Shown: positions 8,029 to 16,458 of the stretch, one piece after another
Layout: every line of letters begins with the position of its first letter
How positions within the stretch are numbered: position 1 is the first letter of the stretch
Assembly: GCA_030157545.1 (NCBI GenBank)
Contig: JAOAUN010000014.1
Coordinates: 124,001 to 188,000 of the forward strand
Reading direction: 5' to 3'
Origin: Burkholderiaceae bacterium
GTDB taxonomy: Bacteria > Pseudomonadota > Gammaproteobacteria > Burkholderiales > Burkholderiaceae_D
DNA length: 64,000 nucleotides
Notes under the pieces: model-generated
What the model was told of the DNA's origin: nothing
The model's input: only the letters and a program-made list of their open reading frames with translations
The model's database searches: none
Made by a program: the position numbers and the translations under genes

Positions 8029-9312
8029 ATGCAAGACAACACACCGTATTTGCATGGCCGGCTGGCCATGCGGGTCGTCCTGATCTTTGCTGCAGCCTAT
8101 CTACTGTCGTACGCTTTTCGGGCTATTAATGCCGTGATTGCTCCGGCGCTGATGGCTGACCTGCATTTGTCGAACGCCGACCTGGGCTTGCTGTCGTCCG
8201 CTTATTTTGTCGGCTTCGCCTCTCTGCAGCTGCCGCTCGGCGTATGGCTCGACAAGTATGGTTCACGCCGTACCGAATCTGCGCTGCTGCTGTTTGCGGC
8301 AATCGGGGCTGCCGTCTTTGCGATGAGCTCCACATTACTCGGCTTGTGGATAGGCCGCGCATTGATAGGCGTGGGCGTGTCTTCCTGCCTGATGGCGCCG
8401 CTAAAAGCGTATCGGGTCTGGTATCCGCCGCAACGGCAAAGCCAGCTGGCAAGCTGGATGCTGGTATTTGGTACCTGCGGCGCACTGACGACAACCGTGC
8501 CGGTGACGACGGTGCTGCCTGTCATTGGATGGCGTGGCGTGTTCTGGATCATGTCCGGCCTGATCTTGCTGGCGACAGCGCTACTGTACTTTTATCTCAA
8601 GCCGGTGGAGCAGGAGATTAATGCAAAACAGGCAGCAGCTTTCAGCGGCAGCAATGAAAAACATCAAAGCTATCGCGCGATTTTTGCCAATCCCTATTTT
8701 CGTCGCATGGCGCTGCTGGGCGCTGTGCATCAGGGCGGATTCATGGCCATACAAACGCTGTGGGCAGGGCCATGGATGGTCACTGTATTGGGGCTGACGG
8801 TCTCCCAGTCTTCGCAGGTTTTATTTGCGTTTAACTTTGCGCTGATGCTTTCGTATCTTGTTTTGTCATGGTGGGCGCCGCGGCATATTTCGCATGACGG
8901 AAGCAAAGGGCTGCCCGTGCTGAAGGTTGTCGCAATCGGATTGACCGGTTCGGTGCTGACACAATTGCTGATGTTGCTGCTGCCCTATGGCTGGGCATGG
9001 ATGCTGTGGATTGTATTTGCCGCAATGGTGACGGTAACAACGCTGGCTCAAACACATGTGAGCCTTTCTTTCCCGCCCAAACAAGTGGGCCGCGCCAATA
9101 GTGCATTCAACCTGACTCTGTTTATAGGCGCGTTTTCAATTCAATGGGGAATAGGGCTGGTGATGGATTTTTTCATTGCGCTGGGCAGCTCACCTTCCGA
9201 CGCATTGCGCATGGCTTGCGCCGCCTATCTGGTGCTGCAGATTTTTGCGCTGCTGGCATTCGTATCCAGCCGCGCCGAATCCGCCATGCCAACTGTGCCT
9301 GCAACATCATGA
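8029..9312 (+). CDS. MFS transporter
   Basis: A 427-residue major facilitator superfamily permease. Twelve hydrophobic segments can be traced, starting with MRVVLIFAAAYLLSYAFRAIN. The loop between helices 2 and 3, LPLGVWLDKYGSRRTE, is the classic MFS motif (G-x-x-x-D-x-x-G-x-R-R). The ATG at 8029 is chosen because it starts one base after the previous stop and gives a short cytoplasmic N-terminus. The frame is open further upstream over the preceding gene but lacks a reason to start there. The substrate cannot be read from the sequence. A weaker second MFS motif is visible after the central loop. Confidence 0.88.
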   Translation: MQDNTPYLHGRLAMRVVLIFAAAYLLSYAFRAINAVIAPALMADLHLSNADLGLLSSAYFVGFASLQLPLGVWLDKYGSRRTESALLLFAAIGAAVFAMSSTLLGLWIGRALIGVGVSSCLMAPLKAYRVWYPPQRQSQLASWMLVFGTCGALTTTVPVTTVLPVIGWRGVFWIMSGLILLATALLYFYLKPVEQEINAKQAAAFSGSNEKHQSYRAIFANPYFRRMALLGAVHQGGFMAIQTLWAGPWMVTVLGLTVSQSSQVLFAFNFALMLSYLVLSWWAPRHISHDGSKGLPVLKVVAIGLTGSVLTQLLMLLLPYGWAWMLWIVFAAMVTVTTLAQTHVSLSFPPKQVGRANSAFNLTLFIGAFSIQWGIGLVMDFFIALGSSPSDALRMACAAYLVLQIFALLAFVSSRAESAMPTVPATS

Positions 9313-9375
9313 ACATGCTACGGCGCTGCATTTGCCGTACTATATTTGACATATCCATTTTTTTGTGAGGACGCC

Positions 9376-9720
9376 ATGTTGATCACATTCAAATCAAAAG
9401 CTGCAGCCGATGTCGTGATGTACAAGGAGCACGCCAGCCGCATTCTCGAACTGTTCGGCAAATCGCCCGAACAAGGCATTATTACAGCAGACGAAACTGC
9501 CGGCGCAGTGAAAAAACTTGAAGCTGAAATCAGCGACAGCAAGCTGCATCATCCTGCCGAAGATATGCAGCATGATGTCAACGTCCACCGCCGCGAAACG
9601 GACGAGGACAGTGAGCATGAACGTGGCAATACGGTCAGCTTTGCTACCCGCGCTTTCCCCTTGCTTGAAATGCTGCGCGCTGCGCACAAGGACAAGCAAT
9701 TCATCGTTTGGGGAGTCTGA
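9376..9720 (+). CDS. DUF1840 family protein
   Basis: A 114-residue protein starting MLITFKSKAAADVVMYKEHA, which is the DUF1840 N-terminus. The family is common in beta- and gammaproteobacteria and has no established function. The middle is rich in His, Glu and Asp (HHPAEDMQHDVNVHRRETDEDSE) and the C-terminus (FPLLEMLRAAHKDKQFIVWGV) is conserved. GTGAGGA lies 7 bases upstream of the ATG at 9376; a more upstream GTG/ATG in frame would add an unlikely tail. Its TGA overlaps the ATG of the next gene by one base, which points to translational coupling with the hydrolase. Confidence 0.85.
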   Translation: MLITFKSKAAADVVMYKEHASRILELFGKSPEQGIITADETAGAVKKLEAEISDSKLHHPAEDMQHDVNVHRRETDEDSEHERGNTVSFATRAFPLLEMLRAAHKDKQFIVWGV

Positions 9721-10574
9721 TGATTAATGCCTCGCACAGCACGTTGACAACTGCCGATGGCACTACGCTGCATATCACGGATTATTTGCCCGACTCATCC
9801 GCGGCACCTGCAGCCAACATTGTGCTGATGCACGGATTGGGCGAGCATAGCGGCCGTTACCGGCATGTGGCAGCTTTTTTCTGCGCGCGCGGCTTTGCGG
9901 TACGCGTCTATGACCATCGCGGTCACGGGCGCTCTGGCGGCGCGCGCGGCGACGTACCCAAAGAAGACACACTGCTTGATGATGCCGTACAGGTGATGGC
10001 GGACTGGCGTCACAAGCTGGGCCCGGCCGCCGCTCCGCCTTTTCTACTCGGCCACAGCATGGGTGGCTTGTTTGCCGCGCGGTTTGCGGTGGCACAGCTG
10101 CTGCCTTTGAGCGGCTTGATCCTGTCTTCGCCTGCACTGGCCTTGCCACTCACGGCACCGCAAAAACTGCTATTGAAAATCCTCAGTACAATTGCGCCCG
10201 GTCTTGCTGTCGGCAATGGATTAAAGCAGCGTTATCTGTCTCACGATGCTGCAGTAGTTGAAGCTTATAAAAACGATCCGCTGGTGCACAATAAAATTAC
10301 CGCCCGCTTGCTGCTGGCAATGCTCGCCGCGATCGTGGTCACGCAACGTGATGCCGAACTGGTGCAGATACCGACCTTGCTAGTCTTTGCCGGCGATGAT
10401 CATCTGGTAGATCCAACCGGCAGTCCGACTTTTTTCAGGAGCCTGAAGTCAGGCATCGGCACGCTGCATTGTTACGAAAATCTGTATCACGAAATCTTTA
10501 ACGAGCTTGATGCGAAATCGGTTTTTGCCGATGTCGGCAACTGGCTGGAAACGCAAGTGCACATCGCGGCCTGA
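9720..10574 (+). CDS. alpha/beta hydrolase, lysophospholipase/monoglyceride-lipase type
   Basis: A 284-residue serine hydrolase. Visible features are the oxyanion-hole region VLMHGLGEHSGRYRHVA, the conserved VYDHRGHGRSGG, the nucleophile elbow LLGHSMGG (Ser near residue 112), the acid DD in VFAGDDHLVDP and the catalytic His in ENLYHEIFNE. This pattern is that of the Hydrolase_4 group (PldB, YtpA, monoacylglycerol lipases), which act on lysophospholipids or monoglycerides. No signal peptide is seen, so it is probably cytoplasmic. Its ATG shares a base with the stop of the DUF1840 gene. Confidence 0.87.
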   Translation: MINASHSTLTTADGTTLHITDYLPDSSAAPAANIVLMHGLGEHSGRYRHVAAFFCARGFAVRVYDHRGHGRSGGARGDVPKEDTLLDDAVQVMADWRHKLGPAAAPPFLLGHSMGGLFAARFAVAQLLPLSGLILSSPALALPLTAPQKLLLKILSTIAPGLAVGNGLKQRYLSHDAAVVEAYKNDPLVHNKITARLLLAMLAAIVVTQRDAELVQIPTLLVFAGDDHLVDPTGSPTFFRSLKSGIGTLHCYENLYHEIFNELDAKSVFADVGNWLETQVHIAA

Positions 10575-10595
10575 TCTGCGCAAACTGAATAATTA

Positions 10596-11900
10596 ATGAC
10601 ACCACAACACCCAATAGTAAAACCCGATTCACTCGCCTTTGCTTTATCAGGAGCGGCCAGCGCACTCATGCAAGTTGAAAGCGGTACTGCGTTGCCGCGC
10701 GCTCTTGCTGATGTTTTTGATTCCATGCAGGCTACGCCTGCTGCGCGCGGTGCAATTCAGGATTTGTCTTACCGGAGCATGCGCAACTGGGGCTGCAGCC
10801 AGGCTTTACTAGCCGCATTAACGGAAAAGCAGCCGTACCCAAAGCTCAAAACCTTGTTGTGCTGCGCACTGACGCTGCTGGCCGAAACTACGCCGACCTA
10901 TGCGCAACACACGGTGGTTGACCAGGCAGTGGTGGCGGCGGAAGCAGATTTTGAACTAACGCGCGCCAAGGGTATGGTCAACGCAGTATTAAGACGCTTC
11001 CTGCGCGAGCGCAGTACCTTGCTTCCTCTGGTTAGCCAGCGGGCTGAAGCGCGCTGGAATTATCCGCAGTGGTGGATTGACAAAGCAAAAGCGGCCTGGC
11101 CCGCACAGTGGCGTGAAATTCTGGCGGCCGGCAATACACCGGCTCCGCTGACGCTGCGCGTCAATCAGCGTAAGGCAAGTGTTGAAGACTACCTAGCAAT
11201 ACTGGCACAGCAAGATATGGCGGCGATGCAAATTGGTCCGCAAGCAATACGGCTTGCACAGCCGGTGCCGGTGAGCCGTATTCCGCATTTTTCTGAAGGT
11301 TGGGTATCCGTGCAGGACGCAGCGGCACAACTAGCCGCGCCACTACTTGACGTCGCCGACGGTATGCGGGTGCTGGATGCCTGCGCTGCGCCCGGCGGCA
11401 AGACCGGCCACCTACTGGAAACTGCAAAGCTGGATTTGCTCGCGCTGGATCAGGATGCAAAAAGGCTCGAACGCGTTGCGCAAAACCTGGCGCGCCTGCA
11501 ATTGCCAGCGCAACTGATTGCAGGCGATGCGCTGGGGCGCAGCTGGTGGGACGGTAAGCCTTTCGACCGCATACTTGCTGACGTGCCCTGTACGGCTTCG
11601 GGCATAGTCCGTCGTCATCCAGACATTCGCTGGTTACGCCGGCCTTCCGATTCGCGACAGTTGGCAAAGCAATCGTCTGCTATGCTCGACAACCTGTGGG
11701 GCATGCTCAAGCCAGATGGCAAATTGTTATTAGTGACATGCTCACTGTGGCCGGAAGAGTCTGCGCAACAGGCTGATGCGTTTGCAGAACGTCATCAAGC
11801 GTTGCGGCTCAACGCTCCGGGCCAATTGCTGCCGCTGGCCACACCTGAACAAGACCATGACGGATTGTTCTACGCGCTATTCCAAAAGCCCCCAGTTTGA
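10596..11900 (+). CDS. rsmB: 16S rRNA m5C967 methyltransferase
   Basis: A 434-residue RsmB/Sun protein. The N-terminal third is the NusB-like RNA-binding domain. The C-terminal two thirds are an AdoMet-dependent methyltransferase with DACAAPGGKT (AdoMet site), ADVPCTASGIVRRHPDIRW (conserved Cys of motif IV) and VTCSLWPEES (catalytic Cys of motif VI). It methylates C967 of 16S rRNA (E. coli numbering). It begins a group with a DUF4390 gene and an NtrYX-like pair, an order seen in many betaproteobacteria. fmt and def, often directly upstream of rsmB in relatives, are here about 11 kb away on the other strand. Confidence 0.95.
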   Translation: MTPQHPIVKPDSLAFALSGAASALMQVESGTALPRALADVFDSMQATPAARGAIQDLSYRSMRNWGCSQALLAALTEKQPYPKLKTLLCCALTLLAETTPTYAQHTVVDQAVVAAEADFELTRAKGMVNAVLRRFLRERSTLLPLVSQRAEARWNYPQWWIDKAKAAWPAQWREILAAGNTPAPLTLRVNQRKASVEDYLAILAQQDMAAMQIGPQAIRLAQPVPVSRIPHFSEGWVSVQDAAAQLAAPLLDVADGMRVLDACAAPGGKTGHLLETAKLDLLALDQDAKRLERVAQNLARLQLPAQLIAGDALGRSWWDGKPFDRILADVPCTASGIVRRHPDIRWLRRPSDSRQLAKQSSAMLDNLWGMLKPDGKLLLVTCSLWPEESAQQADAFAERHQALRLNAPGQLLPLATPEQDHDGLFYALFQKPPV

Positions 11901-11918
11901 TACTATCCATCAAACTTT

Positions 11919-12518
11919 TTGACTGCTGAGCCTGCTCCGCTTCTCCGTGTGACTCTTCGAATTCTTCTTGGTTTCTGGCTTTCCATGCTGCTCGCGCTGT
12001 CGCCGCTGGCAGCTCGTGCGGCCGATGGCATCGAGTTCACACAGGCGAGCCTTGAATCTACCGATGATGGCTATCGACTTACGACGTCGTTTTCATTTGA
12101 GCTGACCAGGGCGCTCGAAGATGCATTGATGCGTGGCGTACCGCTGTATTTCACGACGCAAGTCGAAATCTCGCGACCGCGCTGGTATTGGTTTGACGAC
12201 ACCGCCGTCAGTGCGACGCGCACCGTGCGTATTTCTTACAATCTTTTGACACGCCAGTACCGAGCCTCTATCGATGGCAATCTGCATCGCAACTTCACCC
12301 GTCTTGAAGACATGCTCGCGTTACTGCAACGTCCCGGACGCTGGACAATTGCGGATCACGCTACGTTAAACCCAGGCGTCACCTACACCGTATCAGTACA
12401 AATGGGGCTCGACATTGCGCAGTTACCCAAGCCGATACAAGTGAGCGCCATTTCCAGCGGTGACTGGAAACTATCGTCAGGCTGGAAGCATTTTTCCTTC
12501 AAGGCAGAAGGCAAGTGA
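11919..12518 (+). CDS. DUF4390 domain protein, exported
   Basis: A protein of up to 199 residues with an N-terminal hydrophobic stretch ending LSPLAARA (signal peptide) and a DUF4390 body (EFTQASLESTDDGYRLTTSFSFEL; PRWYWFDD). The family sits between rsmB and ntrY in many betaproteobacteria, but its role is unknown; it is predicted to be periplasmic. No ATG is available before the signal sequence. Possible starts are TTG at 11919 and GTG at 11949, with no clear ribosome-binding site, so the start is uncertain. Its stop overlaps the GTG of the kinase gene (GTGA), which suggests translational coupling with NtrY. Confidence 0.85.
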   Translation: MTAEPAPLLRVTLRILLGFWLSMLLALSPLAARAADGIEFTQASLESTDDGYRLTTSFSFELTRALEDALMRGVPLYFTTQVEISRPRWYWFDDTAVSATRTVRISYNLLTRQYRASIDGNLHRNFTRLEDMLALLQRPGRWTIADHATLNPGVTYTVSVQMGLDIAQLPKPIQVSAISSGDWKLSSGWKHFSFKAEGK

Positions 12519-14815
12519 CACGCGCTTTGCGCTATCTGCTGGTTGTCGTTGCAGCAGTCGTCTGCATCCTGCTCTTTTTGCTGGCCTCTGCTTCGGACAA
12601 TGCAACGCTGTTTGATGAGTACTACTCGTGGATTTTAGGTGCCAATGTCGGCATTGCCGGCGCCCTGCTGATTCTGGTCTGCGTCCTTCTAGGCAGGCTC
12701 TATAGCCGCTATCGTCGCGGGCGTTTTGGTTCGCGGCTGATGACCAAGCTGGTTCTGCTGTTTGCCATTATCGGCATTCTTCCAGGCAGCGTTATTTATA
12801 TGGTGTCAGTCCAATTCGTTTCCCGCTCCATCGAATCCTGGTTCAACGTCAAAGTCGAGTCCGCCCTTGAGTCCGGACTCAATCTTGGTCGAGTAGCGCT
12901 GGACGCGTCACTTAATGATATCAAAGCCAAAGCGCGCGTTGTTGCAGGCGAGCTTTCTGAAATTTCAGATGTGGCTATATCCGCCAATTTGCCGCGCCTG
13001 CTTGATCAGCATAAATTGGAAGATGCCGTAGTAGTGTCCGGGCATGGCGATTTGATTGCCAGTGCCGGTTCTGCGCCGGGTCATTTGACTCCTGAGCTGC
13101 CCGCACCCACCATGCTCGCGCGCGCGCGTACGATGGGCGCCTATGGCGTCATAGAGGGCGAACCTGAATCTATGCACTCCGATGCCGACGAGGCTACTGC
13201 TGATACTGAGGAAAAGGCATTGCCGGCGCTGCTGAGGCTAAGAGTGGTGGTGGCTATCCGCGGCGACGGCTCATTGTTATCGCTGCGCAGCCAGACCCGC
13301 TATTTGCAAATTTTGCAGCCTGTGCCACCGCAACTGGCAGCGAATGCCGAAGCGCTGCGCGTAGCTTACGGCGAATATCAGGAACGCTCCCTGGCGCGCT
13401 CGGGCTTACGAAAGTTTTATCTGGTGACGCTGACGCTGACCTTATTGCTGGCTATTTTTGCCGCGATTGTCAGCGCATTTCTTTTGGCAACCGACTTGGC
13501 ACGGCCGCTGCTGCTGCTTGCCGAAGGCACCAAAGCTGTGGCGGAAGGTAATCTGTCGCCACGCCCGATTGTTGCCAGCTCAGACGAGCTCGGTACGCTG
13601 ACCCAGTCGTTCAACATGATGACGCACCAGTTGGCCGACGCACGCGAAGCTGTCGAGCGCAATCGTCTGGCACTCGAAGACGCAAAGGCTTACCTTGAAT
13701 CGGTGCTGGCAAATATGTCGGCAGGTGTGATGGTGCTGGACAGTCACCTTCGGCTGATCACTTTCAATGCTTCGGTAGAACGTATTTTGCATCATGACCT
13801 GACACCTTATTTAGGCCAGCATTTTTCCATGGCGATTGAGCTTGCCGAATTCAGCCAACATATTCTTCAGGCGTTTTCCGAGCAAAGTGCCCAATCCGCT
13901 GCCAGCGAAGTTGGTGATGGCGGACAGCACTGGCAGCAGCAAATTGAAATCGGCCGTCGTACAGTTGGCCAAAATGCTGACGGTCAAATCACGCTCCTGG
14001 CGCGTGGCTCACGTTTGCCGGTTGAGTCCGGCATCGGTCATGTGGTGGTGTTTGATGATATTTCCGATATTATTTCCGGCCAGCGTTCGATTGCATGGGC
14101 TGAAGTCGCTCGCAGGCTCGCGCACGAAATTAAAAATCCGCTGACCCCGATTCAATTGTCAGCTGAACGGCTACAAATGAAATTGCACACTAAGCTCGAC
14201 AGCAGCGACGCTGCATTGCTGGACCGCAGCACAAACACCATTGTTAATCAGGTCATGGCCATGCAGACCATGGTCGACAATTTCCGCGACTACGCAAAAA
14301 CGCCAGCCCCGGTACTTGCGCCGCTTGATCTGAACGCACTCATCCTCGAAATTCTCGATCTATATGGTGTGGGTGAAGATTCCGACATCATCCGCCCAAA
14401 ACTTGCGGCTGATTTGCCTAAAATCCTCGGTGATGCAACCCAGTTAAGACAAGTGGTACACAACTTATTACAGAATGCACAAGACGCTACTATCGATACG
14501 GGCGGTAAGCATGAAAGCGCTTACAAGCCGCAGGTGGATCTTGTGACCGAAGCAATTCATTACCCCGATGCAGATGGCGCTATGCGTACGGCAGTTCGGC
14601 TTTCTGTCACAGATAACGGCCCTGGTTTTGACAGCAAATTGATGGTGAGGGCATTTGAACCGTATGTAACTTCCAAACCTCGCGGAACTGGATTGGGGTT
14701 GCCTGTAGTTAAGAAAATCATCGAGGAACATGGCGGCCGCATTGAATTGCAAAATCGCAAAGAATCACATGGTGCAAAAGTCTTAATTTTGTTACTCAAA
14801 TTAGCAAACAATTAA
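12515..14815 (+). CDS. ntrY: NtrY-like membrane sensor histidine kinase
   Basis: A 766-residue kinase. Three hydrophobic segments lie in the first 105 residues and another near residue 310, flanking a sensory region. HAMP follows (residues about 325-380), then a PAS-like domain (AYLESVLANMSAGVMVLD), a HisKA domain with the phosphorylated His537 in LAHEIKNPLTPIQLSAERL, and a HATPase domain (N box LLQNAQDA, G1 DNGPGF, G2 GTGLGL). The architecture is that of NtrY, which in alphaproteobacteria responds to nitrogen or redox state. The GTG start overlaps the previous stop. The partner regulator follows after 70 bases. The signal sensed in this organism cannot be told from sequence. Confidence 0.9.
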   Translation: MTRALRYLLVVVAAVVCILLFLLASASDNATLFDEYYSWILGANVGIAGALLILVCVLLGRLYSRYRRGRFGSRLMTKLVLLFAIIGILPGSVIYMVSVQFVSRSIESWFNVKVESALESGLNLGRVALDASLNDIKAKARVVAGELSEISDVAISANLPRLLDQHKLEDAVVVSGHGDLIASAGSAPGHLTPELPAPTMLARARTMGAYGVIEGEPESMHSDADEATADTEEKALPALLRLRVVVAIRGDGSLLSLRSQTRYLQILQPVPPQLAANAEALRVAYGEYQERSLARSGLRKFYLVTLTLTLLLAIFAAIVSAFLLATDLARPLLLLAEGTKAVAEGNLSPRPIVASSDELGTLTQSFNMMTHQLADAREAVERNRLALEDAKAYLESVLANMSAGVMVLDSHLRLITFNASVERILHHDLTPYLGQHFSMAIELAEFSQHILQAFSEQSAQSAASEVGDGGQHWQQQIEIGRRTVGQNADGQITLLARGSRLPVESGIGHVVVFDDISDIISGQRSIAWAEVARRLAHEIKNPLTPIQLSAERLQMKLHTKLDSSDAALLDRSTNTIVNQVMAMQTMVDNFRDYAKTPAPVLAPLDLNALILEILDLYGVGEDSDIIRPKLAADLPKILGDATQLRQVVHNLLQNAQDATIDTGGKHESAYKPQVDLVTEAIHYPDADGAMRTAVRLSVTDNGPGFDSKLMVRAFEPYVTSKPRGTGLGLPVVKKIIEEHGGRIELQNRKESHGAKVLILLLKLANN

Positions 14816-14885
14816 TTATTTGACATTAATTATTGTTAATTTTACAATGTTTCGAGTCGGTTCATTGACCTGAAGAGGCGCGCGG

Positions 14886-15611
14886 ATGGCAAATATTTTG
14901 GTGGTTGATGATGAAATGGGTATCCGGGAATTACTTTCGGAAATCTTGGGCGATGAAGGCCACGTTGTATCGACCGCAGAGGACGCCAACCAGGCAAGGG
15001 AAATGCGTTTATCCGGCGCACCAGATCTGGTGCTGCTAGACATCTGGATGCCTGACACCGACGGCGTCACCCTCCTCAAAGAATGGCAACGAGATGGCTT
15101 GCTGACGATGCCCGTCATCATGATGTCGGGGCATGCCACGATTGATACCGCAGTTGAGGCAACCCGAATCGGCGCAATGAATTTCCTCGAAAAGCCAATC
15201 TCATTGCAAAAACTGCTCAAGACCGTGCAGCAAGGTCTGTCGCGTGGCCATGAAGGCGCGCGGGGTACAATGCTTGCAAACGTCGGCCGCCCAAACGGCG
15301 TTTCGCGCGACGCGTCGATGCTAACTCCGCAAATTCAGGCAGCGACTTACAGCGTCGGCAGCTTTTCCCATGGGCTTGCGCATCAGTCTGCCTTTGTGCC
15401 GACCGAGGAAGAATTCCGCGTTTCGTTCGAGCTGCCTTTGCGTGAAGCGCGCGATGCATTCGAGCGAGCCTATTTTGAACATCATCTGTCACGCGAAGGC
15501 GGTAGCATGACGCGGGTTGCAGAAAGAACCGGACTCGAGCGCACGCACCTGTATCGCAAACTGAAACAACTGGGCGTTGAGTCCGTCAAGGGCGTAAAAA
15601 AAGTCGGATGA
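14886..15611 (+). CDS. NtrX-like response regulator lacking the AAA+ domain
   Basis: A 241-residue regulator. Residues 1-120 are a receiver domain with the acidic pair VVDDE, the phospho-acceptor Asp52 in LVLLDIWMP, the SGHAT switch and FLEKP. The C-terminus (LREARDAFERAYFEHHLSRE...RTHLYRKLKQLGVE) is the Fis-type helix-turn-helix of NtrX. The central AAA+ sigma54-activating domain present in classical NtrX, about 450 residues long, is missing: no Walker motifs or GAFTGA are seen, only a linker of about 70 residues. It therefore should bind DNA but not open sigma54 promoters. It is the evident partner of the NtrY-like kinase just upstream. Confidence 0.87.
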   Translation: MANILVVDDEMGIRELLSEILGDEGHVVSTAEDANQAREMRLSGAPDLVLLDIWMPDTDGVTLLKEWQRDGLLTMPVIMMSGHATIDTAVEATRIGAMNFLEKPISLQKLLKTVQQGLSRGHEGARGTMLANVGRPNGVSRDASMLTPQIQAATYSVGSFSHGLAHQSAFVPTEEEFRVSFELPLREARDAFERAYFEHHLSREGGSMTRVAERTGLERTHLYRKLKQLGVESVKGVKKVG

Positions 15612-15973
15612 CGCCAGCTACACTCGTCTACGGCGGCAACAGCACTGCACGCGAACGGGCAATCACGACCCGCCTTGATGCAAGCTGTTCGACAGTTGTC
15701 ATTGCCGAGGGCATCAGCGGCACCGACTCCTCGTTGCAGTCATTAGAAACGCAACAACAATGTCAAGTTTTTCGCATCGCGCCCGGCTGTCCGTGCTGTA
15801 GTGGAAATCTCACAATGCGTGTAACACTCAATCGTATCTTGCGCCGGCCACCACAACGGCTGTATCTTAGTCTTGCAAGCGCTGCACATTTACCGCAAAT
15901 ACGCAGTTTTTTGCAAGAAGCGCAGTATCAATCGTTGTTGAGCCTGTCAGAAGAATTGAATTGCGGGATTTGA
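15608..15973 (+). CDS. short CobW-like protein with degenerate P-loop
   Basis: A 121-residue protein whose ATG overlaps the previous TGA (ATGA). The central GCPCCSGNLTMRVTLNRIL resembles the metal-binding CxCC motif and following helix of CobW/HypB-type GTPases, and the region after it (PQRLYLSLASAAHLPQI) fits the strand that normally reads IETSG-A-P. The N-terminus YGGNSTARERAITTRL lies where the GTP-binding P-loop should be, but lacks the GKT. The C-terminal CobW domain is absent. It may be a decayed or repurposed metallochaperone-like protein that binds metal without GTP hydrolysis. That is inference; no member of this short form is known to me with a tested function. Confidence 0.6.
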   Translation: MTPATLVYGGNSTARERAITTRLDASCSTVVIAEGISGTDSSLQSLETQQQCQVFRIAPGCPCCSGNLTMRVTLNRILRRPPQRLYLSLASAAHLPQIRSFLQEAQYQSLLSLSEELNCGI

Positions 15974-16123
15974 AATCAAAGCAGCCAGCTTGATTTCTAC
16001 AAGCAGGGGGGCCGGGCTGAAATCAGGCACGGGATTTGCGAAGCTAGTATTGAAAAATCGGGCGGCGGCGTCATCTACTGACGCAATAGAAGCAAAATCC
16101 TTATCGACTCTTAAGGAGCCAGC

Positions 16124-16381
16124 ATGAACCTGATCTATAACAGCGAGCACTACAGCGTAGTGGAATTTGGTGCAGAGGCCGGCCTCGAGGCAATGCGTTT
16201 CGGCGGCTATGAAATTCTCGACAAAGCCATCAAGCGCGAAATATTCATTGCCGGACCACTGGCCGAAGCTTTTCGACAGCATGTGCGCCAACTGATCGCA
16301 AGTGAACCGACCATTGAAGAGATTGACGACTTCCTTGGCAATTATGATTTGCTGATGGCGCAGCCCGTCATCCTGCACTAA
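16124..16381 (+). CDS. DUF3567 family protein
   Basis: An 85-residue protein (MNLIYNSEHYSVVEFGAEAG...) that matches DUF3567, a small betaproteobacterial family of unknown function. TTAAGGAGCC lies just upstream of the ATG and is a near-ideal ribosome-binding site, so the gene is probably well translated. The middle (GGYEILDKAIKREIFIAGPLAEAFRQHV) is the conserved part. It stands alone, with 150 non-coding bases before it and a long inverted repeat after it. Confidence 0.85.
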   Translation: MNLIYNSEHYSVVEFGAEAGLEAMRFGGYEILDKAIKREIFIAGPLAEAFRQHVRQLIASEPTIEEIDDFLGNYDLLMAQPVILH

Positions 16382-16385
16382 CCTC

Positions 16386-16446
16386 GGCCTGCAAGCCTTT
16401 TAAAGCCTGGCTAGAACTCAGCCAGCTTTTGAAGGCGGTGCAGGCC
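16386..16446. repeat. 61-bp imperfect inverted repeat
   Basis: Two 27-base arms (16386-16412 and 16420-16446) around a 7-base loop. The outer eight bases GGCCTGCA and the inner TGGCT pair perfectly; about 20 of 27 positions pair without gaps. There is no T-run on either side, so it is not a standard Rho-independent terminator. It fills the gap between the DUF3567 gene and the TrmB-like gene and may stabilise or stop the upstream transcript. Confidence 0.75.
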
Positions 16447-16458
16447 TGACCTCACAGC

